Shown piece by piece: positions 45,736-53,708 of a DNA stretch of 64,000 nt. The first letter of the stretch is position 1. Every line of letters starts with the position of its first letter. Made by a program: the position numbers and the translations under genes. The notes beneath the pieces were generated by a model, which was not told the origin of the DNA, searched no databases, and saw only the letters and a list, made by a program, of their open reading frames with translations. The DNA is from Paenibacillus andongensis. Its GTDB lineage: Bacteria > Bacillota > Bacilli > Paenibacillales > NBRC-103111. The DNA lies in contig NZ_CP104467.1 in the NCBI RefSeq assembly GCF_025369935.1, forward strand, positions 3,541,001 to 3,605,000, written 5' to 3'.

Positions 45736-46557
45736 ATGTTAAGATCTTTGTACTCAGGCGTTTCAGGTATGCGTGGTTTTCAAACGAAATTGGATGTTAT
45801 TGGTAATAATATCGCAAACGTAAATACCATCGGATTCAAAGGCAGCCGTGTTATGTTTAAAGATATTCTCAGTCAAACCGTTGCTGGTGTTAGTGCTGCC
45901 GATGAGAACCGCGGTGGTGTGAATGCTCAGCAAGTGGGATTAGGTGTTAGTTTGGCTGCCATAGATACTGTACATACAGCTGGAAGTGCAATGACAACGA
46001 ATGTCACCACTGATTTGCGTATTAACGGCGACGGATTCTTTGCTGTAGGGACAACCGAGCAGGTTGACGCACCATACTTGACAAGATCAGGTAACTTTAC
46101 TTTAGATGCTAACAGAAATCTTGTTAATGCTGAAGGACTTCATGTTATGGGTGCTGGTGGTGCTGGACCGATTGTCATTCCTGATGATATTGTATCATTC
46201 TCGATTGCACAAAACGGAGATATCATTGGTGTCAACAATACAGGAGCAACGGTTACTACAGGTCAGAAAGTTGGCGTCGTTAAAGTCATTAACCCTTCAG
46301 GTCTTGAGAAAATTGGCGGGAATTTGTATCGAATGACAGCTAATGCGAACCCAGAGGGTGCAATTGAAGTTGGTGCAGCCGGTAATCCAGAAACGGGAAC
46401 AGGGACACTGATCTCAGGACAATTGGAAATGTCAAACGTAGACTTAACAGGTGAGTTCACCGAAATGATTATCGCTCAACGTGGTTTCCAAGCGAATTCT
46501 CGGATTATCACGACTTCCGATGAAGTACTTCAAGAAGTCGTAAATCTCAAACATTAA
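45736..46557 (+). CDS. flgE: Flagellar hook protein FlgE
   Basis: A 273-residue hook/rod-family protein in the flgE position of the Bacillus operon (older annotation flgG). N-terminal MLRSLYSGVSGMRGFQTKLDV and GNNIANVNTIGFKGSRVMF; C-terminal EFTEMIIAQRGFQANSRIIT. The middle has the FlgE/FlgG core. A weak 6-bp hairpin CAGGCT/AGCCTG lies in the preceding 90-bp gap. The ribosome binding site is TAGGAGG. Confidence 0.92.
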   Translation: MLRSLYSGVSGMRGFQTKLDVIGNNIANVNTIGFKGSRVMFKDILSQTVAGVSAADENRGGVNAQQVGLGVSLAAIDTVHTAGSAMTTNVTTDLRINGDGFFAVGTTEQVDAPYLTRSGNFTLDANRNLVNAEGLHVMGAGGAGPIVIPDDIVSFSIAQNGDIIGVNNTGATVTTGQKVGVVKVINPSGLEKIGGNLYRMTANANPEGAIEVGAAGNPETGTGTLISGQLEMSNVDLTGEFTEMIIAQRGFQANSRIITTSDEVLQEVVNLKH

Positions 46558-46576
46558 TCTTAAATTGATGTGAAAG

Positions 46577-46595
46577 AGGGGAGCTAGTCTCCCCT
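46577..46595 (+). promoter_or_regulatory. Stem-loop between flgE and swrD
   Basis: Perfect 7-bp stem AGGGGAG/CTCCCCT with a 5-nt loop and no T-run, so not a rho-independent terminator. It could stabilise the abundant flgE message 3' end. Confidence 0.5.
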
Positions 46596-46618
46596 TATCC
46601 TGATACAGGAGGAGAAGC

Positions 46619-46840
46619 ATGATTTCTCTCACTCGTTTAAACGGGAAAGCGATTATCCTGAATGCCTTGCTTATCGAATTTATTGAAGAGACGCCAGACA
46701 CAATGATCACATTAACGACAGGAAAGAAAATCACAGTACTCGAAAAGGCAGAGGTTGTGGTAAGCTTAGTGCGGACCTACATGCAGGAGATTGGCTCAGT
46801 ACGAGCGACAATAAAGTCCAGGGATGCGGAGGGTTCGTAA
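46619..46840 (+). CDS. swrD: FlbD/SwrD family flagellar protein
   Basis: A 73-residue protein similar to B. subtilis YlzI/SwrD, which raises flagellar motor power for swarming. Family start MISLTRLNGKAIILNALLIE and TLTTGKKITVLE are conserved. It lies between flgE and fliL, as in Bacillus; an AGGAGGAG ribosome binding site precedes it. It abuts fliL with no gap. Confidence 0.88.
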   Translation: MISLTRLNGKAIILNALLIEFIEETPDTMITLTTGKKITVLEKAEVVVSLVRTYMQEIGSVRATIKSRDAEGS

Positions 46841-47326
46841 GTGTTTAAGAACAAAATTTTCATACTCATTGTCTCTATTCTAATTGCAATTACTCTGATT
46901 TTGACGGCTGCCTTTGTTTTGTGGAACTTTATGGAGAAAAATAATCAATCCAAAGACCCGGCGGTACAAGCTCAGGAAGCTGTTGCAAGCGTGAAGCCGA
47001 CGAAAGCGCCATCTGCTGAGGCTGTAAAGGCAAACACAGCTATCATTAAAGATATTTTGACTAACTTATCTGGAAGTCAGAATTTCATTAAAATCAGTTT
47101 CGCTTTTGAGTTAGAGAACTCGAAAACGAAAACGGAATTTGATAGTCTACTTGAATCTGCTGTTAAAGGCACAATTGTACAAGCATTAGGGGATTTGACA
47201 AAGGAACAAATTGAAGGTAGTAAAGGTTCTGATGGTTTAACTTCTACGTTAATGAACAAACTTAACCCCTTGCTGCATGAGGGTAAAATCAAGCAAATAT
47301 GGATAACCGATAAAGTACTTCAATAA
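46841..47326 (+). CDS. fliL: Flagellar stator-associated protein FliL
   Basis: A 161-residue single-pass membrane protein (helix about 5-28, IFILIVSILIAITLILTAAF), with a short linker and a C-terminal stomatin-like domain that rings the stator. It starts at GTG 46841, immediately after the swrD stop codon, with GGAGGG inside that gene. Confidence 0.92.
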   Translation: MFKNKIFILIVSILIAITLILTAAFVLWNFMEKNNQSKDPAVQAQEAVASVKPTKAPSAEAVKANTAIIKDILTNLSGSQNFIKISFAFELENSKTKTEFDSLLESAVKGTIVQALGDLTKEQIEGSKGSDGLTSTLMNKLNPLLHEGKIKQIWITDKVLQ

Positions 47327-47361
47327 CTCGCTTTTGATTTTGCTTAAAGGAGGTGACTCGA

Positions 47362-48360
47362 ATGGTTGATGTTCTGTCGCAAAATGAGATCGATGCCTTG
47401 CTAGCTGCTCTGTCCTCAGGCGAAATGGATGCGGACGAACTTAAAAAAGAGGAAACGCAGAAGAAGGTAAGGGCCTATGACTTTAAGAGAGCCGTACGTT
47501 TCTCAAAGGATCATATTCGTAGCTTAACCCGGATTCACGAAAACTTTGCACGATTTTTAACAACGTATTTTTCGGCTCAACTCCGTACGTTCGTACAGAT
47601 CAGTGTTGTCCAGGTTGAACAACTCCCTTACGACGAATTTATTCGTTCGATCCCGAAAATGACCATTTTGAACATCTTTGAAGCGGAGCCTTTAGAGGGT
47701 CGAATGGTGCTTGAGGTTCATCCCAATGTCGCATTTGCTATGTTGGACCGTTTGTTGGGCGGTGCAGGTACGAGCCCAACCAAAATTAATGCTTTAACTG
47801 AGATTGAAACGATTGTGATGGAACGTATTTTTAGCAGAGCATTCGATAGTTTACAAGAGGCGTGGAAGACTGTCATTGATATTCAACCTCGTTTAGAGGC
47901 CCTTGAAACAAATCCGCAGTTCATGCAGATTGTTTCACCTAATGAAACCATTGCACTTATTTCACTTAGCACCAAAATCGGTGATACTACAGGGATGATC
48001 AACTTGTGTATCCCTCATGTGGTCATTGAACCCATCATGCCTCGACTTTCTGTGCATCATTGGTTTGTCTCCCAGAAGAAGACGAGAGCACCTGAAGAAG
48101 TGGAAGCACTTCAATCGCGCTTGGAAAAAACCAAGCTGCCACTCATTGCAGAATTGGGGTCGTCCGAAATTTCCATACGTGATTTCCTTGGCTTAACGGC
48201 TGGCGATGTAATCCCGCTGCATAAATCCGTCGAAGATTCGCTTCAAGTCAAAGTGGGCGAGAAGCTGAAATATCTCGGAAGCCCCGGTACCTTAAAAGGG
48301 AAGATGGCTGTACAAATTACAGAAATCGTAAACGAAGGAGAAGAAGATTATGACGAATAA
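47362..48360 (+). CDS. fliM: Flagellar motor switch protein FliM
   Basis: A 332-residue C-ring component. The N-terminal LSQNEIDALLAAL helix binds phospho-CheY; the middle CheC-like domain and the C-terminal SpoA domain (GTLKGKMAVQITEIV) follow. AAGGAGGTGA contains the upstream in-frame GTG (47353), so ATG 47362 is the start. It overlaps fliY by 11 bp. Confidence 0.97.
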   Translation: MVDVLSQNEIDALLAALSSGEMDADELKKEETQKKVRAYDFKRAVRFSKDHIRSLTRIHENFARFLTTYFSAQLRTFVQISVVQVEQLPYDEFIRSIPKMTILNIFEAEPLEGRMVLEVHPNVAFAMLDRLLGGAGTSPTKINALTEIETIVMERIFSRAFDSLQEAWKTVIDIQPRLEALETNPQFMQIVSPNETIALISLSTKIGDTTGMINLCIPHVVIEPIMPRLSVHHWFVSQKKTRAPEEVEALQSRLEKTKLPLIAELGSSEISIRDFLGLTAGDVIPLHKSVEDSLQVKVGEKLKYLGSPGTLKGKMAVQITEIVNEGEEDYDE

Positions 48361-49639
48361 CAGAGATTATTTGTCCCAGGAAGAGATCGATGCTTTGTTG
48401 AGACAGTCATCGGACGATAGTTCAGCCTCTTCTTTTAACGGGCCTCCTATAGTTGAAGACTATTTATCTCCCCTAGAACAGGATGCACTGGGTGAAATTG
48501 GAAATATCACTTTCGGTAGTGCAGCCACAGCGCTTTCTACATTGCTTGGAAAGAAAGTAGACATTACGACTCCGAAGGTTTCTATTATTGGTAAAGACGA
48601 ATTGGAAGAGCAGTTTCCAAGACCTCATGTAGCCGTTCATGTGAATTATGTTGATGGTTTTGATGGGATTAATCTACTTGTCATTAAAACACGCGATGCT
48701 CAGGTCATTGCTGATTTAATGATGGGCGGTGATGGTACCGGCGGTGATGAGAATCTTAGTGAAATTCACATCAGTGCTGTTCAAGAAGCCATGAATCAAA
48801 TGATGGGATCTTCTGCTACGTCCATGTCTACCATCTTTAATCGATTTGTCAATATCTCTCCTCCAGGAATCGACATATTAAATTTGTCGAAAGGAGAAGG
48901 AAAACTACCCGACGAGGACGTATTTATAAAGATATCGTTCCGACTAACCATTGGCGATCTTATTGATTCTAACATCATGCAATTATTACCTGTTCCATTC
49001 GCCAAAGAAATGGTATCGATTCTTATGGGTGGTGATTCTGACTCTTCAATGGAGGTTGCACCTGCGGCTCAAGCACCTGCTCCTGCAGCGCCGTCACCAG
49101 TACATACACAGGAAGCTCATACGCAGCCTGCAGCAGCTCCAGGTTCCATTTACGAGCAGCCTATGTACCAACAACAGCAGCCCATGTATGAACAACCGAT
49201 GTATCAACAGCCACCAATGGGGCAGCCGATGTATCCACCACAACAGCCCATGTACCCGCCACAGCAACCCATGTATCAGCAGCCTCCGGCAGCTTATGGT
49301 GGGATGCCCAATCGGAATGTAAATGTTCAACCCGTTCAATTCGGGAATTTACAATCGGGTTCAATGGCGCAAGCTGATGATACAAACCTTAATTTACTAC
49401 TAGATATACCTCTTAAGGTAACTGTAGAATTAGGCAGAACACACAAGGTGATTAAAGACATCTTAGAACTTTCCCAGGGATCGATCATTGAATTGGATAA
49501 GCTGGCAGGTGAGCCTGTAGATATCTTAGTAAATAATAAGTTGATTGCCAAAGGTGAAGTTGTCGTCATCGATGAAAATTTTGGGGTTCGTGTTACTGAC
49601 ATTGTTAACCAATGGGAACGAATTCAAAAGTTACAATAA
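48350..49639 (+). CDS. fliY: Switch protein and CheY-P phosphatase FliY
   Basis: A 429-residue C-ring phosphatase of Bacillota. N-terminal FliM-like LSQEEIDALLRQS (about 8-20) binds CheY-P. Two CheC-type active sites: ALGEIGN (Glu49/Asn52) and VQEAMNQ (Glu146/Asn149). Residues about 235-330 are a disordered linker with six PMY motifs in 271-309, separated by Gln/Pro. The C-terminal SpoA domain (352-429) is FliN-like. This linker is much longer and more repetitive than needed for the fold. Coupled to fliM. Confidence 0.95.
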   Translation: MTNNRDYLSQEEIDALLRQSSDDSSASSFNGPPIVEDYLSPLEQDALGEIGNITFGSAATALSTLLGKKVDITTPKVSIIGKDELEEQFPRPHVAVHVNYVDGFDGINLLVIKTRDAQVIADLMMGGDGTGGDENLSEIHISAVQEAMNQMMGSSATSMSTIFNRFVNISPPGIDILNLSKGEGKLPDEDVFIKISFRLTIGDLIDSNIMQLLPVPFAKEMVSILMGGDSDSSMEVAPAAQAPAPAAPSPVHTQEAHTQPAAAPGSIYEQPMYQQQQPMYEQPMYQQPPMGQPMYPPQQPMYPPQQPMYQQPPAAYGGMPNRNVNVQPVQFGNLQSGSMAQADDTNLNLLLDIPLKVTVELGRTHKVIKDILELSQGSIIELDKLAGEPVDILVNNKLIAKGEVVVIDENFGVRVTDIVNQWERIQKLQ

Positions 49640-49663
49640 TTTAAATTTAGGGGGATTTTATTC

Positions 49664-50026
49664 ATGGCTAACCGTATTCTAATTGTTGATGATGCTGCAT
49701 TTATGAGAATGATGATTCGTGATATTTTATCTAAAAATGGTTATGAGGTTTGTGGAGAAGCGAATGATGGTGCTCAAGCCATCGAAAAATATAAGGAATT
49801 GAAACCTGATTTAATTACCATGGATATTACGATGCCTGAGATGGACGGTATACAAGCATTGAAAGAAATTAAAAAAATTGAGCCTTCTGCAAAGGTCATT
49901 ATGTGTTCCGCAATGGGGCAGCAAGCCATGGTAATTGATGCTATTCAAGCAGGAGCAAAAGACTTTATCGTGAAACCATTTCAAGCAGACCGTGTTATCG
50001 AAGCGATTAAAAAGACTCTAGGTTAA
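49664..50026 (+). CDS. cheY: Chemotaxis response regulator CheY
   Basis: A 120-residue single receiver domain. Acidic pocket Asp9-Asp10, phospho-acceptor Asp54 (TMDITMPEMDG), switch Ser82 and Lys104 (VKPF). Phosphorylated by CheA, binds FliM/FliY. In Bacillus the phosphorylated form promotes counter-clockwise rotation. Ribosome binding site TAGGGGGA. Confidence 0.98.
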   Translation: MANRILIVDDAAFMRMMIRDILSKNGYEVCGEANDGAQAIEKYKELKPDLITMDITMPEMDGIQALKEIKKIEPSAKVIMCSAMGQQAMVIDAIQAGAKDFIVKPFQADRVIEAIKKTLG

Positions 50027-50074
50027 ACCGTCAACACTCGGTTGAGTCTTACATAAACCGAAAGGGTTGTGACT

Positions 50075-50704
50075 ATGAGAAGACTCGAATCGAAACGACT
50101 GATTACTGCGCTAATAAGTGTAGTCGCATTGTTATATACCAATTCCATGAGCTTTGCTGAAACAGAGCCGGGACAAGGTCTTCCAACATCGGAATTTCCG
50201 ACGACCGACTCATTTAGTTCGTTTGGCATGATTGTTAAGGTCATATTCTTTCTCGTATTAATTATTCTCTTATTCTTTGTACTTATGAAGTACATCGCTA
50301 AGAAAAATAAAGGCACTATGTTCGGGAACTCAATACGTTCTTTAGGTGGGGTTCCCCTCGGACAAAATAAATCGATTCAGATCGTTGAAATTGGTCATTC
50401 GCTCTTCGTGGTTGGCGTCGGTGAGAACATTCAATTGTTGGATAAAATCAATGACGCCGATGAAGTTGCCTACATCTCGGAATTGCTTACTTCATCTCAG
50501 GATGATCGCGTAGGCTTTGGTGCAATAAGTAAGTGGATAAGCAAACTTCCTGTTAGAAAGAAAGAGATCGAGGAAGAAGTAGAAATCACTTCATCCTTTC
50601 AACAAGTATTTCATGATAGGCTGCAGAGAGTATCAAACCGTAATAAAGATGCTCACGAATGGCTTTCTGATCAAAAACATACAGATCGGTTGAATGATGA
50701 ATGA
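50075..50704 (+). CDS. fliO: Flagellar export gate protein FliO (FliZ)
   Basis: A 209-residue membrane protein annotated fliZ in Bacillus. A probable signal peptide (RLITALISVVALLYTNSMSFA) is followed by one membrane helix at about 50-72 (GMIVKVIFFLVLIILLFFVL) and a cytoplasmic FliO domain SLGGVPLGQNKSIQIVEIGH. ATG 50075 is 8 bp after AAAGGG. It overlaps fliP by 4 bp; FliO helps FliP assemble. Confidence 0.9.
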   Translation: MRRLESKRLITALISVVALLYTNSMSFAETEPGQGLPTSEFPTTDSFSSFGMIVKVIFFLVLIILLFFVLMKYIAKKNKGTMFGNSIRSLGGVPLGQNKSIQIVEIGHSLFVVGVGENIQLLDKINDADEVAYISELLTSSQDDRVGFGAISKWISKLPVRKKEIEEEVEITSSFQQVFHDRLQRVSNRNKDAHEWLSDQKHTDRLNDE

Positions 50705-51474
50705 AAAGAAATAAATTAGTTCTTACACTTCTGATTGTATTGATTTCAGTGTTCCTTTTATCACTGACAGCTTCTGCTGCTGAAACAGATCCAAACAATC
50801 CGATCCCTGGTTTAAATGTGAATATTGGGACTAGTGGCACTGCCGGTGGATCTTCTAACACAGTAACCTTACTGCTCTTATTAACCGTATTAAGTCTTGC
50901 ACCATCTTTTCTAATTCTAATGACTAGTTTCACAAGAATTGTCATCGTGCTTGGATTCGTTCGAACATCACTTGGAACCCAGCAGATGCCGCCTAATCAG
51001 GTTTTAATCGGACTAGCTCTGTTTTTAACCTTTTTTATTATGTCTCCTACCTTGGGAGAGGTTAATCAAACAGCTCTACAGCCTTATCTGAAGGGTGAAA
51101 TTAATCAGACCCAGGCTTTTGAGAAAGCATCCTTACCCATGAAGAAGTTTATGTTCAAACATACACGTCAGAAGGATCTTAAGTTGTTCTTAGACTATAC
51201 CAAAGCTAAGGCACCAACAGGCGTAGAAGATATACCGATTACTTCATTAGTTCCGGCATACGCAATAAGTGAACTGAAATCAGCTTTCCAGATGGGGTTC
51301 ATGATTTTCATCCCGTTTCTGGTCATAGATATGGTTGTATCCAGTACCTTAATGGCAATGGGAATGATGATGTTACCGCCTGTTATGATTTCACTCCCTT
51401 TTAAAATTCTACTTTTCATACTTGTAGATGGTTGGTATCTTGTGGTGAGATCATTACTCCTAAGCTATGGTTGA
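50701..51474 (+). CDS. fliP: Flagellar export gate protein FliP
   Basis: A 257-residue integral membrane protein with a cleavable-looking signal sequence (LVLTLLIVLISVFLLSLTASA) and four or more membrane helices. Conserved FVRTSLGTQQMPPNQVLIGL and MGMMMLPPVMISLPFKILLF. It forms the FliP5-FliQ4-FliR1 core of the export gate. Confidence 0.97.
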   Translation: MKRNKLVLTLLIVLISVFLLSLTASAAETDPNNPIPGLNVNIGTSGTAGGSSNTVTLLLLLTVLSLAPSFLILMTSFTRIVIVLGFVRTSLGTQQMPPNQVLIGLALFLTFFIMSPTLGEVNQTALQPYLKGEINQTQAFEKASLPMKKFMFKHTRQKDLKLFLDYTKAKAPTGVEDIPITSLVPAYAISELKSAFQMGFMIFIPFLVIDMVVSSTLMAMGMMMLPPVMISLPFKILLFILVDGWYLVVRSLLLSYG

Positions 51475-51499
51475 GGATCAAGATATCGGAGGTTTCTAG

Positions 51500-51769
51500 A
51501 TGGGCTCTGAATTTGTAATACGAATTGCTGGTGAGGCTGTTTATACCGTGCTTAAAGCAAGTGCGCCCATGCTTATTATTGGGCTTGTCGTTGGTCTGAT
51601 CATCAGTATTTTTCAAGCAACGACGCAGATTCAAGAACAAACCTTAGCGTTTGTTCCCAAAATTGTTGCGGTTCTGCTGTCAATCTTAATATTTGGACCT
51701 TGGATCATGAATACACTGGTTGACTTTACCTTTAATTTACTCAACAACCTTTACAAATTCGTTGGATAG
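51500..51769 (+). CDS. fliQ: Flagellar export gate protein FliQ
   Basis: An 89-residue hairpin-type membrane protein, two helices (about 16-40 and 50-75), with the conserved IFQATTQIQEQTLAFVPKI loop. It follows fliP by 25 bp, and fliR starts 3 bp after its stop. Confidence 0.97.
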   Translation: MGSEFVIRIAGEAVYTVLKASAPMLIIGLVVGLIISIFQATTQIQEQTLAFVPKIVAVLLSILIFGPWIMNTLVDFTFNLLNNLYKFVG

Positions 51770-51772
51770 GTT

Positions 51773-52582
51773 GTGAGCGATATGACATACTTTTTTCAAG
51801 TTATTCCTATCTTTCTGCTTATTTTTTGTCGAATTACATCGTTCTTTGTCGTAGTACCTATTCTCTCTTCGAGAAATGTTCCGATGATGTTCAAAATCGG
51901 TCTTTCTGTATTCATCTCGTTAATCATTTTTGCGACTATGGGGCTGGATAAACCCATTCCCATGGATGGTGAATATATTCTATTGATCATTCGTGAAATG
52001 CTTGTTGGCGTTTTACTTGGTTTTCTCGCTTATATCTTTTTTACAGTTGTCCAGACTGCCGGCTCTTTCATGGATATGCAAATCGGTTTCAGTATGGCGA
52101 GTGTAATTGATCCTCTAACAGGGGTCTCAAGCCCAATGTTAGGTAACCTTAAGTATATGATCGCCGTGCTGCTTTTTCTTTCATTTGATGGGCACCATTA
52201 TTTGATCAGAGCGATTATTGACAGCTACCGTTGGATACCGCTGGACAATCAACTGTTCGCACGTATCTATGATGGACAAATTTCCAATTTCTTGTTTCAA
52301 TCGCTGTCTAAAATGTTTTATCTTTCGTTTCAACTTGCTGCTCCTATCATAGCAGCCCTTTTTTTGACTGATTTGGGGTTGGGGCTCTTAACGAGGGTTG
52401 CTCCGCAATTCAATATTTTCGTTATCGGCGCACCTTTGAAAATGATACTTGGCTTTTTTCTGCTAATTATTCTTTTCCCAGAATTAATCTCACAATTCCA
52501 ATATTTATTTGCAACCATTTTTGATTACATGGAGAAGTTGCTTCAACTGATTAGCGGCACACAGCAACCATCACCTAAGTAG
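51773..52582 (+). CDS. fliR: Flagellar export gate protein FliR
   Basis: A 269-residue polytopic membrane protein. FRITSFFVVVPILSSRNVPM and FMDMQIGFSMASVIDPLTG are family hallmarks. Start at GTG 51773 is probable; an in-frame ATG lies at 51782. It is followed by flhB after 10 bp. Confidence 0.95.
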   Translation: MSDMTYFFQVIPIFLLIFCRITSFFVVVPILSSRNVPMMFKIGLSVFISLIIFATMGLDKPIPMDGEYILLIIREMLVGVLLGFLAYIFFTVVQTAGSFMDMQIGFSMASVIDPLTGVSSPMLGNLKYMIAVLLFLSFDGHHYLIRAIIDSYRWIPLDNQLFARIYDGQISNFLFQSLSKMFYLSFQLAAPIIAALFLTDLGLGLLTRVAPQFNIFVIGAPLKMILGFFLLIILFPELISQFQYLFATIFDYMEKLLQLISGTQQPSPK

Positions 52583-52592
52583 GAGGTAAGCC

Positions 52593-53687
52593 GTGTCCCA
52601 AACATTTCGATTGAAGCTCGATTTACAATGGTTTGCTGGGGAAAAGACGGAATCTGCGACAGCAAAGAAAAGGCAAGATGCTCGTAAAAAGGGTCAAGTT
52701 GCGAAGAGCATGGACTTACCTGCGGCATTTATTTTATTATTTTCATTTCTATCGTTCCTCATGTTCGGTGGTTATATGAAAGAGAAGATGGTCAATATTT
52801 TTCGCAACGTCTATGAAAATCAACTGACGATGGACGTTACTTCTGCAAACGTTCAGGTACTATTCGTAGATTTAGTCCAACAAGGGTTAACCATTTTAGC
52901 TCCCATTTTCATCCTAGTTGTTTTAGTTGCTTTTATTGGAAATTATGCACAAATTGGCTTTATGTTCATTGGCGATACCCTGATGATGAAGTTTAACAAA
53001 ATTAATCCGATCGAGGGATTCAAACGAATTTTTTCGCTACGAACCGTGATGGATTTTCTTAAGTCGACACTGAAGATGTTAATTATCGGTTATGTCGTGT
53101 ACACGACATTAATGGGGGAAAAAGCTAAACTACTGGGCCTTGGCCATGCGCCACTGGAGAGTACATTTTCATTTATTGCCTCGGTCACGCTTAAACTAGG
53201 GATCAAAATTGGCGCGATATTAATTGTCCTTGCCATTTTTGATTTCATTTATCAAAAGTATGAATATGAGAAAAGTCTCAAAATGTCCAAACAGGATATT
53301 AAAGATGAGTATAAGAAGAGTGAAGGGGATCCACTTATCAAAGGAAAGATCCGTGCGAAGCAGCGCCAGATGGCCATGCAGCGTATGATGCAAGAGGTTC
53401 CCAAAGCAGATGTAATTATTACTAATCCAACCCATTTTGCGGTTGCTTTGAAATATGATTCGAATAATATGCAAGCCCCGACTGTTATTGCTAAGGGCGC
53501 AGATTATGTTGCTTTAAAGATTAAAGAAGTTGCGAAGAAAAACGGAATTATGACGATGGAAAATAAACCGCTTGCTCGAGCGATCTTTGCACAGGTGGAA
53601 ATTGGTGACTCCATTCCCGCTGAGCTGTTCCAGGCTGTCGCAGAAGTATTGGCTTATGTATATAAGGTGAAGGGCAAAACGAACTAA
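52593..53687 (+). CDS. flhB: Flagellar export switch protein FlhB
   Basis: A 364-residue membrane protein: charged N terminus (KTESATAKKRQDARKKGQVA), four membrane helices (about 43-215), linker and cytoplasmic domain. The autocleavage motif NPTH is at 278-281 (ITNPTHFAVAL). Cleavage changes substrate class after FliK interaction. It starts at GTG 52593 after TAGGAGGTAAG. Confidence 0.97.
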   Translation: MSQTFRLKLDLQWFAGEKTESATAKKRQDARKKGQVAKSMDLPAAFILLFSFLSFLMFGGYMKEKMVNIFRNVYENQLTMDVTSANVQVLFVDLVQQGLTILAPIFILVVLVAFIGNYAQIGFMFIGDTLMMKFNKINPIEGFKRIFSLRTVMDFLKSTLKMLIIGYVVYTTLMGEKAKLLGLGHAPLESTFSFIASVTLKLGIKIGAILIVLAIFDFIYQKYEYEKSLKMSKQDIKDEYKKSEGDPLIKGKIRAKQRQMAMQRMMQEVPKADVIITNPTHFAVALKYDSNNMQAPTVIAKGADYVALKIKEVAKKNGIMTMENKPLARAIFAQVEIGDSIPAELFQAVAEVLAYVYKVKGKTN

Positions 53688-53708
53688 TAAGGAGGGGGGT
53701 ACAATCAG

